Shown: piece by piece, positions 1-10,450 of the stretch
Layout of the letters: the number at the start of each line of letters is the position of its first letter
Position numbering within the stretch: the stretch's first letter is position 1
Source: Thermothielavioides terrestris NRRL 8126
Lineage: Eukaryota; Ascomycota; Sordariomycetes; Sordariales; Chaetomiaceae
NCBI RefSeq assembly: GCF_000226115.1
Contig: NC_016458.1
Span: 7,908,001-7,972,000 of the forward strand
Direction: 5' to 3'
DNA length: 64,000 bases
Translations under genes and position numbers: made by a program
The notes under the pieces: generated by a model
What the model was told of the DNA's origin: nothing
Database searches by the model: none
What the model saw: the letters and a program-made list of their open reading frames with translations, nothing else

Positions 1-2
1 GC

Positions 3-605
3 GGCAGCAGCGGCGACAGCGGGCTCGAGCTGCGGGTGCTGGTGAAGATCTACCGCGACGGCGCGATGACGCAGGCGCTGGACGCGCTGCCGGCGGGGCA
101 CCCGGTCGAGTTCAAGGGCCCCGTGGGCAAGTTCGTGTACCACCACCACCACCGCCGCCACGGCGGAGGAGGCGGCCTGTGCGCGGTGAACGGGCGCGAG
201 CGGACGGTGCGCCGGTTCGTGATGGTGTGCGGCGGCAGCGGGATCACGCCCGTGTTCGCCGTGCTGCGGGCCGCGATGCGGGAGACGGGCGCGGGCGCGC
301 CGCACTGCCTTTTGCTGGACGGCAACCGCACCGAGGGGGATATCCTCCTGCGGGAGGAGCTGGCGCGCTTGGAGAGGGAGGGCGGCGGGCGATGCAGGGT
401 TGTGCACGCGCTGAGCCGGCCCCCCGAGGGGTGGACGGGCGTGAGGGGCAGGTTGGATCGGGCGCTGTTTGAGCGGGAGGTCGGGGCGCCGCCGAGGGAG
501 AGGGACGCCATGGTGTTGATCTGCGGGCCGCCGGGGATGGAGAAGGCGGCCAGGGAGGCGTTTCTGGGCATGGGCTGGGATGAAGAGGATCTGCTTTTCT
601 TTTGA
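3..605 (+). CDS. niaD: Nitrate reductase [NAD(P)H], C-terminal part (5' truncated by window edge)
   Basis: This is the last about 200 codons of assimilatory nitrate reductase, the cytosolic molybdoenzyme that reduces nitrate to nitrite. The fragment covers the end of the FAD domain and the NAD(P)H domain. Visible hallmarks are VEFKGPVGKF (flavin-domain end), GGSGITPVF (nucleotide binding), CGPPGMEKA near the end and the terminal LLFF. The frame is open from base 3, so the Mo-cofactor, dimerisation and cytochrome b5 domains lie left of the window. Odd feature: a His/Arg/Gly-rich insert (YHHHHRRH then a Gly run) sits between GKF and the nucleotide-binding motif. The family call is firm; niaD is the usual fungal name for it. 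Confidence 0.93.
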   Translation, partial: GSSGDSGLELRVLVKIYRDGAMTQALDALPAGHPVEFKGPVGKFVYHHHHRRHGGGGGLCAVNGRERTVRRFVMVCGGSGITPVFAVLRAAMRETGAGAPHCLLLDGNRTEGDILLREELARLEREGGGRCRVVHALSRPPEGWTGVRGRLDRALFEREVGAPPRERDAMVLICGPPGMEKAAREAFLGMGWDEEDLLFF

Positions 606-1271
606 GACACTCGGGACAGGGACAGGGACAGCATCTCAGCGAGCGGCATGTGTATACGTTCATTGTTTGGTGACATTTTTCTTTTTCTCTCTTGTGATGA
701 CTGACGAAGACGTTTCTTACAATGTACATAGAAATGGGTTGCACAGCATTTTGGATAGCACGCGGAAAGCAGAGCGCATTTCGATGTCAATTGAGAGTCG
801 ATCGCAGTGACAAAGCTGTCCTGCGTTCAACGAACGTGGTCCCCCAGTCTGAGAGCGAGGTAAGTGATTCTGGCCCGGAGATGCTGAATCAAGTGGCAAA
901 TAATCGGGTGACATTGCGGTGAAAGGTTGTGTTTCGTGCTTCCCAACTTCAACGTATCTCCGAGGGTCTCTGAAACTGTGTTGTTCTAGGTTCCGTATTC
1001 TCGATGAGCTCCGGAAATGCAGGGCACGGCAAGATGCATGTATTCCCGTAATCCGTAAGACGTAACTTTACCTGGTTATTGTATTTAACGCTGAGCATCA
1101 CGTGACGGTTCACCCGCAGCTTGGATTCGCCAATTGGATGCGGCGCATTGCAACTGCTGCTGGGCTCGAGAAGCTCTGACGTCGGAGCCAGCAGCATCCG
1201 CGGCACCAGCGGCACCGAGCACCACCCCGAGCGAAATTCGCTCTCCGCGGCAGAAACCACCACCCACCACG
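606..1271. other. Intergenic, niaD 3' flank and complex I subunit promoter
   Basis: No gene or repeat seen. It contains the nitrate reductase 3' flank and the upstream region of the next gene. The last about 130 bases are GC-rich and read through in several frames, but I see no protein similarity before the ATG at 1272. Confidence 0.6.
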
Positions 1272-2219
1272 ATGCGCGCGACGCTCCGCCTCCTCGCCGC
1301 CGCGCGGCCGGCGGCGCGGTATCTCGAAGCGGGCGCTCCGACGGGCCTGACGGGGCTTGCCACGCACGCCTCGCCGCGCTCGACGCTGCTCTATCTCTAT
1401 GCGTCGACGCTCGAGAAGCTGAAGGCCGTGCCCGAGCACTCGCTCTACCGCCAGTCGGTCGAGGCGCTCACCCAGCACCGCATGGCGCTCGTCGAGGAGG
1501 TCGTCCCGCCGGGCTACGACGAGTGGCACGAGCGCGCCAAGAAGCTGCTCGACGAGCACCCGGACCAGTTCACCGTCGCGTCCGGCACCAGCGTCAAAGG
1601 CGCCGCCGCCTTCAAGGTTGAGCGCAACGGCGAAACGTTCGTCGTGCGCCACATCCCCCCGGAGGAGGACATGCGGTACCAGGAGTGGGACGGCGAGCTC
1701 GACGAGGGCCCCGTGCGCGAGGACAGCAGGACGGCCGAGGAGAAGGAATACCTGCAGCGCATGTCCGAGAGGCGAGACCCGGCCGACGTCGAGCGTGCGG
1801 AGTCGGACCCGGAGCTGCAGTTGACGGCCGAGGAGAAGGAATACCTGCAGCACATGCCCAAGAGGCCAGACCCGGCCGACGTCGAGCATGTGGAGTTGGA
1901 GCCGGAGCCGCAGTTGACGGCCGACCAGTGGGTGTTGCACCGGCCAGATGCAGGGAGGACTGGATGCTGACGCGAGTCTACTTCCTGCAGGATGTCGGAG
2001 CTCGAGAACAAGATTGGCGCCGGCCTGATCGAGGAGGTGATCCAGGTGGCCGAGGGCGAGCTCCGCCTGGTGGACACTATGATTCAGTCTAAGGTGTAAG
2101 CGGCACTCTACCACTGCACCTTCCCGGGTTGCCATATGCTGACGAGATCTTTTAGCTGGGAGCCGCTGGAGGAGCAGCCGGCTGAAGGGCAATGGGTCTA
2201 CTTTGAGCGGAAGCCGTAA
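1272..2219 (+). CDS. NADH:ubiquinone oxidoreductase 29.9 kDa subunit (NDUFA5-type), mitochondrial
   Basis: An accessory subunit of respiratory complex I on the matrix arm. Model: join(1272..1927, 1991..2095, 2156..2219), 274 aa. The N-terminus is Arg/Ala-rich and looks like a mitochondrial presequence. The ETC complex I region follows: YASTLEKLKAVPEHSLYRQS, then VVPPGYDEWHERAKKLLDEH. The C-terminal half matches the longer fungal form, with LIEEVIQVAEGELRLVDTM and the ending EGQWVYFERKP. Intron 1 is placed so that LTADQ continues into MSELENKIG, and intron 2 so that SKV continues into WEPLEEQP; both keep frame. Odd: a 31-residue stretch starting TAEEKEYLQ occurs twice in tandem at about residues 154-215, which lengthens the linker. 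Confidence 0.9.
1731..1916 (+). repeat. In-frame 93-bp tandem duplication inside the complex I subunit gene
   Basis: Unit 1 is 1731-1823 and unit 2 is 1824-1916. A third partial unit begins at 1917 (TADQ). Each full unit encodes 31 residues of the form TAEEKEYLQ-x-M...DPADVE...L-QL. The copies have diverged at several codons (for example SERRDP versus PKRPDP), so this is not a recent assembly artefact. Confidence 0.85.
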
Positions 2220-2900
2220 AGACGACTCATGCTTGGGGTGTCCCACGACGGAGGAATTGTACATAAATAGACTGCGGGTACAAACACGTCTGGTTGGTCA
2301 ATTGGTCCTCATTAAACTGCCGTCTCTTCTGGCCCCTGAGTCGTTGAAGGAGAGAATTCGCGGAAGAGGCCTGGAAAACGGAGATGAGAGAGAGCTGCGA
2401 TGGCAAGTTGCTGGAGGGTGAGCGGTCATGCCGAGATAGACGGTGCTAAGCAGCCAGCAAATTGTTTTTGGATATATGCTCTGAAGGTGTGTCGTAGCTG
2501 AAGGCCGTTTCCGTGCATTATCCTTTCTTGTATCATGGGCGGATTATTTGTCTCTGCAACGGCTCTGTATCAAGCACTTACACATGGACCCCGTTGTAAC
2601 AGCAGACCTCACCTTCAAAATTTGTTACATCATCAAGGACTTCACCCTTCAACTTCAAGGTATCGGAGCCCCCCAAAAACGGTTATCTTGCCAACCAGCC
2701 CTACCAATAGGATGGAGAATTTGCCTGAACTGTTAGTGGGTTCGACCGATTGAAGACGACTACAGTGACAAAAGGCGGCGTTCTGGACACGCAGTCGCAC
2801 TCACTGAAGGCCTCATCATCGCTGCTTCATTCATCTCATCCCATAACACCATTCACCAAGCAGGTCATCATATCCACATTCAAACTTGCACAACCCAAAA
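2220..2900. other. Intergenic between complex I subunit and Rrn11-like gene
   Basis: No coding sequence with recognisable similarity. Composition becomes pyrimidine/CA-rich toward 2900, consistent with the 5' leader of the next gene. Confidence 0.55.
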
Positions 2901-3131
2901 ATGGAAGGCCCTTCAAACAACCCGCGGCGCAAGCGCAAGCGCGCAGCCTCAGACGCCATCATCAACCCGCTCTCGCACTCCCCCGACACCCTCCGACAAT
3001 TCGCCGTCGCCGGGTACCCAGCCGAGCAACCGCTCCCATCCAAGGCCTACCCGGGCTTCCCGCACCGGCCTGCCCATTACCAAAGCCGCCACCGTCGCGG
3101 CCCCGCTCTCCCGGAGGAAGGCAGCAACAGC

Positions 3132-3165
<34 letters not shown>

Positions 3166-4421
3166 CCGAGGCGAAACCCCCCAGCGACGCAGACGCCAAC
3201 GCCGACGCGGACATCGACACCGCCACCGAAGCCAGCGACGCAGCAGCAGGCTGGCAAACCACCACCACCGACGACGGCGACGAAACAGCCACCGACACAG
3301 ACCATCACCATTCTGCTTCTCCCAGACCCAGCCATAGCCACCGCCGCCTCGGCAAGCCGAAGAAGCAGGACCGAATAGCCCGCGCCTACCGCGCCCGCAC
3401 GGGCTGCCTCGTGGCCGCCGTGCAGCGCTGCCTCGCCGAGGGCGACGTGGCGCGGGCGCGGCGCGCGTTCGGCCTGCTGGCGCGGGCGCGGGTCAACGGG
3501 CGGCGGGTGGACCTGCGGTTCGGGCGGGCGTGGGAGATGGGCGCCGAGGTGTTGCTGCGGGAGGGAGAGGAGGAGGAGGAAAAGCGCCCCGTTCCGGGGG
3601 AGGAAGGGGAAGAGGAAGAGGAGGAGGAGGAGGAGGAGGAGGAGGAGGAGGAAGAGAGGCGACTGGCGCGGGCGGAGGAAAGGCTCGAGCGGCTGAGGGC
3701 GTACTACCGCTTCCTGATCCAGCAGTACCCCTTCAACAAGGCGCACCCGGCCACCACCGCGGAGGGCGTGCTGGACTTCCAGGCCGCGCTGTTTGGGGCC
3801 GAGATGGAGGCGGCGCATGCGAGCCACAGGCGGGGGCTGGCGCGGTTGCGGCGCTCCCGCGAGGTCGACGACGATGACGGCGGTATGGACGTCGACGAGC
3901 CGGCGGCGGACTACGGCTACGAGCCGGGCGGCGGCTGGGACGGCGGCGACGAGGCACCGCAGCGGGCAGACCACCACCACGACCACCATCACCACCTGCG
4001 CGGGCTCAGCCACCGCGCGCTGCGCGCCCGCGAGAGGGAGGACGAGCTGCGCCTGGCGGCGCTGCAGCGCATGACCGACGTCGCGCAGCGCATGGACACC
4101 GTCATGGAGACCCCGCCGTTCTCGCGCGACCCGGAGCTGCTCCGGCTCAGGGCCATGGCGGCGCTGTACCTCGGGGACCTGGAGGTGCCGCCGGCGCCGC
4201 GGTCCGACGCGGAGGACAGCGAGGGCAGGAGAGCGCGGGCGGAGCAGCGCAGGACGGCCCGGCGCCTTTTGCTGCGCATCAAGGAGGGCGGCGGGGAGCT
4301 GAAGGACCATGACGAGGCGCTTTTGGAGTCGCTGCGGTCGGACGATGAAGAGGATGAAGCGGATGAGGAGGACCGGGAGACTTCGCCGTTACCCATGTTC
4401 TCGTCAATGGGAGGAGCTTAA
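2901..4421 (+). CDS. RNA polymerase I-specific initiation factor Rrn11-like protein
   Basis: Single-exon 506-aa protein starting at the ATG in AAAATGG (MEGPSNNPRRKRKRAASD, a basic nuclear-type N-terminus). The middle resembles fungal Rrn11, a TPR-like subunit of the core factor that recruits RNA polymerase I to rDNA: CLVAAVQRCLAEGDVARARR, FGLLARARVNGRRVDLRF, then LERLRAYYRFLIQQYPFNKA. Two low-complexity tracts come from microsatellites: an Asn run (AAC repeat near 3128-3162) and a Glu run (GAG repeat near 3610-3652). The C-terminus is acidic. It converges on the EED gene with only 63 bases between the stops. The family call rests on the helical-repeat segment recalled from fungal homologues, so it is good but not certain. 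Confidence 0.7.
3121..3167 (+). repeat. (AAC)n trinucleotide microsatellite, coding poly-Asn
   Basis: Runs of aac/caac repeats encode a poly-Asn tract in the Rrn11-like protein. This is typical replication-slippage sequence. Confidence 0.85.
3608..3654 (+). repeat. (GAG)n/(GGA)n purine microsatellite, coding poly-Glu
   Basis: A pure-purine gag/gga tract encodes an acidic Glu run in the Rrn11-like protein. The antisense strand reads as a Leu-rich false ORF. Confidence 0.85.
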
Positions 4422-4484
4422 TTATTTAATTAAGGGAGAACAGACTCTGACTACGACTACAGAACCAAACTAGAACAAGACATT

Positions 4485-6625
4485 TCAGCCCACTTGCATG
4501 GCAATCCCCTTCTCCTTGCCCCAGCGCTGGTAGATGAGCGCGCGGTTCCCGTTCCCGACCACGACGCACCACTCGCCCTCGGGGCTCCAGCCGACCTGCC
4601 TGCCGACGAACCCGCCGTCGATCTGCAGCGTGCGGTGCGCCTTGACGTAGCCCACCGGGTTCGACAGGTCGTACATCTCGGCCCACGCCTGCAGCGTCTC
4701 GCGCGTGTAGCCGCCCAGCACGGCCGCGCTCTCCGGGTCCGGGCTGGCCGAGACCATCGACTCCTTGTCGCCGCCGACGGCAAACGAGAGCGACCGCAGG
4801 CTCGCCGTGCCGTCCCCCGCCGCTGCCGCCTGGGAAGTCGCGGCGGAGGCGGTGGCGCCGGCGGGCGTCTTCTTCCCGCGCTTGACCACCAGCCAGGACG
4901 GCTTCGGCACGGCAGCGGCGGCGTCCGCCCCCGCGAGCGGCTGCCGGCTGGCGCGCTGCTGCGCCTCCTTCAGGTCGGCCATGTAGGCGCGGTAGGAGCC
5001 GAAGCGGGCGAGGTCCCAGAAGAAGGTGCGCGACTTGGCGTTGGCGAAGGCCAGGATGGGGTGCTTGCCGGGGGCGTGGAAGACGCGGAAGCGCATGAAG
5101 AACTGCACGCCGCAGTCGGGCGTGTGGAACTGGGCCAGGCGCGTGAACATGGCCGGGCGCGACGACGGCGACAGCGTCGGCGCGAAGTAGGACCGCGTCT
5201 GCTTGGCCATGTCGGTCGGCGTCGGCGCGTCCAGCGGGTCCGGGATCGGGTCCGCCGACGAGAAGCCCTCGATCTGCCAGAGCACGATCGTGTCTTCGTG
5301 GCAGGCCCGCGAAAGGATCAGGTCGCCGTAGAAGGCTACGCTGGAGGGCGGTGAGAAAAGAATAGGAAGGACCAGGGCTGGAAGCGACGGGGCGGGTCTT
5401 ACCAGTCTACGAGGTTGTGGTGGATTTCAGAAGAGGAGAAATGCGGATAGTGAATCACAATGGGTACGTCGACGTGTCCCGAAGGGAATTCTGGAAGAGC
5501 CCACTTCGGCTGGTCAGTTTGTGGTTTTTGCTCTCTCGGCCGTGTCTGCTGGCGGCTTACGAGGTTGATGACTTGGTCGTGGCCTGCGGAAAGCACATAA
5601 CGACCATTGTTATGGAACGCCTGGGCAACTTTTAGCAACCCGCACAAGATTTGTTTTGAGAGAACAGCATACGTACTACACTCAGCAAGTCGTATGAATG
5701 ACCTTCACCGCCGAGGATGCAGACGCAGGACTGCTTCTCGTGGGCGGCTGCCAGGCTCCATATTCTGATGGTTGTGTCGTCGGATGCCGAGGCTATGATC
5801 AGCGGGTTATCAGGAGAGGTAGCGAGATCGTTGATGCCCTAACCACTGTAAGCGGCGGCGCTCGCTCTCCAGAATTTGACGCCCGGCCGCACTTACTCCG
5901 CCATGGCCGACAAGTGTCTGTCCGCAGGATTAGCTACCATTGACAACGGCTAAGAGCTCCCGACCCGGCATCTAGGCTTACCCTGACCAGCTTCCCCTGC
6001 TTCACATTGTACACTTTGATGTTGTAATCGTTGCCGGCGACGCAGAGCCACGCTTCATGCGTGACTGGGTCCTTCGACCAGCAGCTGGCGCAGTTCGCGG
6101 CGTCCTATGGCGAGGTTAGACAAGCCGTCGCAGAAATACCAGAGTTGACCTACGCTCTCGTCCCGGATAAGTTGTATTATCTCGCACGGATTCGTGTCTT
6201 TGTCCGTTGTTTGTGTCAACCGGCAGATCACCGCCTTTTCGATTGCAGGGCTAGGTCAGCACCGTTCGTGACTGAAGGGCAACCTGGCTTCTTACATGCT
6301 TCTTGCTTGTTGCCGCAAATATTGGAGGGGCGCCCGGAGGGTTGTAGGGGTAGAACTTGACGTCGAAGAACTCGGCCAGGTCTGAGGGCCCCAGTCAGCC
6401 ATGTCAGCCAACCTACGAGACCGAGGAGACCTGTCTCTTGATACAAACCTTGGCTTGCTACCTGGTCCTTGGAAAGGTACTTGCAGTCGTCCTGTGCATT
6501 GTGTGAGTGAGTGTCGTGTGGCCTGGCGGGTTCATGATGAGAGTTTGAGAAGCGCATCGCACCTGGAAGATGAAGGAAGCACGCAGCCTGGGAAGCTCCC
6601 ACTCGGCTGACTCGGGCAACGGCAT
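4485..6625 (-). CDS. eed: Polycomb PRC2 subunit EED/ESC-like WD40 protein
   Basis: WD40 scaffold of Polycomb repressive complex 2, which supports H3K27 methylation by the EZH2/KMT6 subunit in the nucleus. Model: complement(4485..5340, 5403..5503, 5561..5620, 5677..5838, 5897..5917, 5982..6104, 6154..6234, 6296..6370, 6462..6491, 6563..6625), ten exons, 523 aa, sum divisible by three. Diagnostic segments: FFDVKFYPYNPPGAPPIFAA, VAGNDYNIKVYNV, NPLIIASASDDTTIRIWSL, AFHNNGRYVLSAGHDQVINL, IHYPHFSSSEIHHNLVDC followed by VAFYGDLILSRACHEDTIV. These align with human EED around its aromatic-cage region. The ending matches the final WD blade. The first ATG (6625) directly follows a CTGCAG, so a further upstream exon is possible. 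The 21-bp exon is unusual but keeps frame. No frame damage is seen. Confidence 0.9.
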
Positions 6626-7099
6626 CTGCAGCACTAACGAGGGTATGACTTCCTCGAACCTTGCAAGTCTTCCAGCGGGTTTGTGAACAGTATGTGGATG
6701 GGTCAAGGCGCGGTTGAGCTTCAGATCGCGTTGTGTGGATGGCCGCCGTGAAACTGCCAAAAGCCAAGCTGTATTCCGTAGGCTTTGCGGAATCGGTTAC
6801 AGTTCGGGTCTTGTTATCTTCTCCGATGGTTGCTGCGCTTTACAGCCAAGCAGTTGTTGAATCTGATAGCCCGGTAACGCAGCGGAGTGGGTCAGAACTT
6901 CAATTAGAGTTGTAACTTGGTCAACGCGTCAAACACGCGACGTGACCGGCGAGTTCCTTCAGTGCACCTAACGGATGCAATTCAATTGATGATAATTCTC
7001 ACTCAACATAGCAAGCAATCAAAACTGTCTATTTAAATCATCATCACCCAGGGCCTTTCCTTACAGGTCAGGCATACATACCATCCTTACAAAAGTCAA
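6626..7099. other. Upstream flank of EED
   Basis: No ATG occurs on the minus strand for about 200 bases upstream of 6625, and no other gene is apparent. AT content is higher than in the coding regions. Confidence 0.5.
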
Positions 7100-7690
7100 C
7101 TCACTACATAATCTCCCGAAGCTTGTCCTCGTTCAAGCCAGCCAGCCAGCACTGGTAAAATGCTCCTTCTGAGGCGTTCTGACCCTCCAATGGACCTCGC
7201 CAGCCGTCTTCCACTCAGCCGAGAGAGCCCGCCATTTCCCAATCAGCGAGCTCCGCGAACTTGTTGTTGTCGACGATGCAGTTAAGTTTCACCAAGTCGT
7301 TGTGCATCAACCCCATGGCCGGATTACTGGGTATTGGTGCGTTGGGGGTCGACAGAAGTCATCCGGTGTGGGATGGTTAGTGCCGGCCGTAGTATAACAG
7401 CACGTCCGCTTAACGGTCCATGGCTGGTTTGTCGTCTGCGCTCGACCAGTATGGGTTCATGACGGGTCGAAGGATTCTCCCCTGACCTAGTGACCGATGA
7501 TTGATGTTGCCTACATGTGGCCGGGCCTCATCGACAAACGGGCAGACAGTCACCCAACGGCTGAGCTTGCCGAATCGGCCGACGGCTATCAACTCCCATC
7601 ATCGAACCTCATAGTGCATGCTGGGTGTGCCAGGCTGTGCCGCCCCAAGTTGAAGCTTGTTCTCCCCGGCAGCCGGGCTCCAAAGATTCA
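7100..7690 (-). pseudogene. Decayed APH/protein kinase-like phosphotransferase fragment
   Basis: Pieces of an aminoglycoside-phosphotransferase-type kinase can be read on the minus strand in shifting frames. In order: SFNL and MRFDDGS (near 7620-7680), GRFGKLSRWV, HVGNINHRSLGQG, NPYWSSADDKPAMDR then a stop (about 7409-7592), ADVLLYYGRH then a stop, LMHNDLVKLNCIVDNN and LADWEMAGSLG (7215-7316; HND and DWE match the catalytic and metal-binding motifs of the APH fold), then in another frame WKTAGEVHWRVRTPQKEHF (7133-7213), then NEDKLREIM followed by TAG. At least three stops and two frameshifts are visible, plus an apparent deletion between the N-lobe and the catalytic part. The matches to the APH domain layout are strong; exact ends are uncertain. 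Confidence 0.62.
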
Positions 7691-10450
7691 ACCAATTGCT
7701 GCAGTAGCCGCGCGTCGCATCAGCAGCGCTCACCGCACATCAGAAGTCCTTTCTTTTGCTTCAGTCTTCGTGATGCGTCGCCAGCCGGCCGCGGCAGCGA
7801 GCCCGCATTCAGGGATTCAAGAGAGTTCCCCATTCGCGGACAGGTGCGGGAGGTGTTGATTCCTATCACTCCAGCGCCATGGTAACGTGGTGGTCCTGGC
7901 GAATCGGGATGGAAGCGTGGATGGAAATCCAGGGAAACAACTTGGGAAAGCAAGAGTGCAGATCGCTGGCGCTTCGCAAACCCGCCAATGGTAGCACAAG
8001 AACAGCTCGACGGAGAATGCCATTGCCCTGCTTGGTGCTCCAGGGTCGCGAAAATCGTTGGCGATCCCCTCCTCTCGCTCCAGCACCCAGAGGTACACTC
8101 CACTCCTTCCGTCATGTAATCGGTACCTTCAACCCCACGCCGCCAAGGAAGCAGGTCGAAGCTGTCCGTGAAATGTTCTGTCAGATAACTATCAGAACAG
8201 AGAAGTCGGGGAAGAACAGATGCCATCGCGTTCTTTGGAAGTTTGTCTGCAAACGGCCAGCTCATGCTAGTTATCATCTGCCCGTCAACCGGTAACACTC
8301 GAGGTACCCGTTAATGTTACCTAGTGTACGGAATACACAGGAACATGACTGTGTGCCAGACTGCATACACTAAGGTACACTACCTTTAGGTAGTACCTCC
8401 GTAGTGTATTCCGCACACGACAGTAAACCGTCCAACCGACCGCGCTTCACCGGCGCCTTGCCCTTTGATTTGGGCCGTCCTTCGTGGTGGAACAGCGATA
8501 TTCGCTGGGGTTCGGCCCTGACGATCATGCGAAGGAGCCGAGATGGAAATTTCGATGGCCCCGACCAGCGGGTACACTAACTCGCCATGAAGAATAGTGC
8601 ACTGGCAGTGTACATACCAGGTAGTTTAGTGTAGTATACGTGCTGTATGTATTCCGTACCGATACAGAACCCGCTCAACTCGCCTGTGGATGGAACAACA
8701 CCTTGATGGCCGCGACAGACTGAGCATCCCACGAGTCAAAAGGGACAGCAAGTTCCATCATCTTGGAGATCACCTGGGCATAGGAGATTTGCATTCTCTA
8801 CTCCCCACAGAGTCGGCGGTGCGCAACTCCCATGGCAGTTCTCTCAGTAGTCCGTATCCTGTGCGTTCTCTCCCGCCAGACGAAGTCAATCCCGTGCCGG
8901 GCACCTGGCAGGCCCAAAACCCAACAAAACCCAAAAGGCCAGGTCCGAGTCTGTGGTTCTTGCCAAATATGGCTAGGCGTCCGCGGATGGCATTGGTTCC
9001 GGCATTTAGTGTAGTGAATGTACCTCCGTATTGTGAACATCCTTCCAGGTTCGTCGTTCGCTGACGTGGGGAGCAAAATTCGGCTTCTTGCCGCCGGGAT
9101 TGCGTCCCGTCTTCTCTCGAGTATCCCAAGTGCCCATTTCCCGCTCTGTTATCTGAAGACTTTGGGCCTTTGGGCTGGCGGAAGCTCGCGGCATCCGCGC
9201 CATGTCCCAAAGTTATCACCCATGCCGCCCCATGCTGCTCCTAGCCAAGACGCTATATATTGCAAGGTGGATGGCAATATCTACACTAACTCTCGTGAAT
9301 GTTAGCCTCGTTTCGCTCGACTTCAACTTCTCTTCTTGAGGATCGCGGGTTCGCGCTGCATCTGCAGCACCTCCCAAACAGCATAGGAAGCGCGTTCCCG
9401 CAGCGTGCCGTGGTGCAAGCCCTTCCCGTCTCGGTCTCACAGGCCAGGCCCAGTCCTGGGTCCAGTGTCTCGTTTGAACAGTAAACAGCCACCTTGCCCA
9501 ACCTTTCTGTCCTCCTCCTCATTTTGTACTGTGTGAGCCCCTCTCGAACCAGCGGTTCGAAGAGCACTCACAAAACCGCGTTGTCAATCACTTGGCCTTG
9601 GAAAGACCTGTCTCTTTCCCTGGCCCAGTGTCGAGGCGGCCAAACAAACGCGAGAAAAAGCGACGTCGAACTCCAGATACAAACCGTGGACTGCACCGAC
9701 AATCCTCGGCCGTGACCGTGCAATTTCAACCGCCAGCGATTCAGAGCGTCCCCGCTTGGCTTCTGGTGCTCTCCGAGGCCTGACTGCACAAAACCGAAGA
9801 CATTGCCCGCAGTGCGACGCTGCCGGCGCTTTCGGTTGCGATTCGGCCTGTGGTTCCGGGCCAGCCAGCAGTTTGAGGGCTTCTCCTCACCAGTGTGTGC
9901 TGCATGCACCCGTCTCGCTGGGCCTCTCGGTGCTGCTCTCGACCAGCCCGCGTTCCCTCCTCCTTCCGCCAGAGTTCCCTGTTCTCCCCTCGGTCTCCCA
10001 ACCGTCCCCCCAAGGACCAGCCATCGGTGGAACGGGTGGGACTTGATACATTGGGCTCCCAGGTGACGGCGGGATCTCTGTACTACGTGCTCCGGTTGGC
10101 AGACCACGGTCGCAGCGGTCGAGGACATCACGCACAAGCAAGGCCGCGGGATACGCGACGCTTTCCTGTTGCAGCGTCTTGTGGCCCCGTCAGTCTTCTC
10201 GCTCCCGGTCCCTAGCGAACTCATGAAGCACGCCCGAGCTCACGCTCTTGCCGCACCGCCCGCCCTGCGTGCTCCTGCTTGAGCTGCACGATATCCCGTT
10301 TGGTTCCTGGCTCGGCGCCTCCTTTTGGAACTAGCTTCTCCCGCCCGATATTACCTCGCTGTCCATCACCGCATGGAGAGCAAGCTGTAACCGAATTCTC
10401 CTGCACTTCCGGCCAGCTCGCTCCCGCGGGCCCCGCCGTCATCAGCCCCC
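7691..10450. other. Gene-poor stretch and 5' region of the PAS-domain gene
   Basis: No convincing gene in 2.7 kb. Open frames of up to about 190 codons exist, but none shows protein similarity or splice-compatible structure. It contains inverted copies of a GTGTACGGAATACAC-type motif (8324-8418 and 8650). From about 9500 to 10450 the + strand is pyrimidine-rich, as expected for a long promoter/leader of the downstream gene. Confidence 0.5.
8324..8418. repeat. Imperfect inverted repeat around a TACGGAATAC core
   Basis: The left arm at 8324-8338 (GTGTACGGAATACAC) and the right arm at 8404-8418 (GTGTATTCCGCACAC) are inverted copies with 14 of 15 bases matching, separated by 65 bases. A third, shorter inverted copy lies at 8650-8659, and a direct copy of the core is at 25118-25129. 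Confidence 0.7.

Noticed and set aside
2949..4310. 453-codon minus-strand open frame
   Set aside because: Antisense of the Rrn11-like gene; Leu/Val/Arg-rich shadow created by GC-rich codons and the GAG tract.
7720..8298. 192-codon minus-strand open frame
   Set aside because: No similarity, non-ATG-supported structure and ordinary composition; chance ORF in a gene-poor region.
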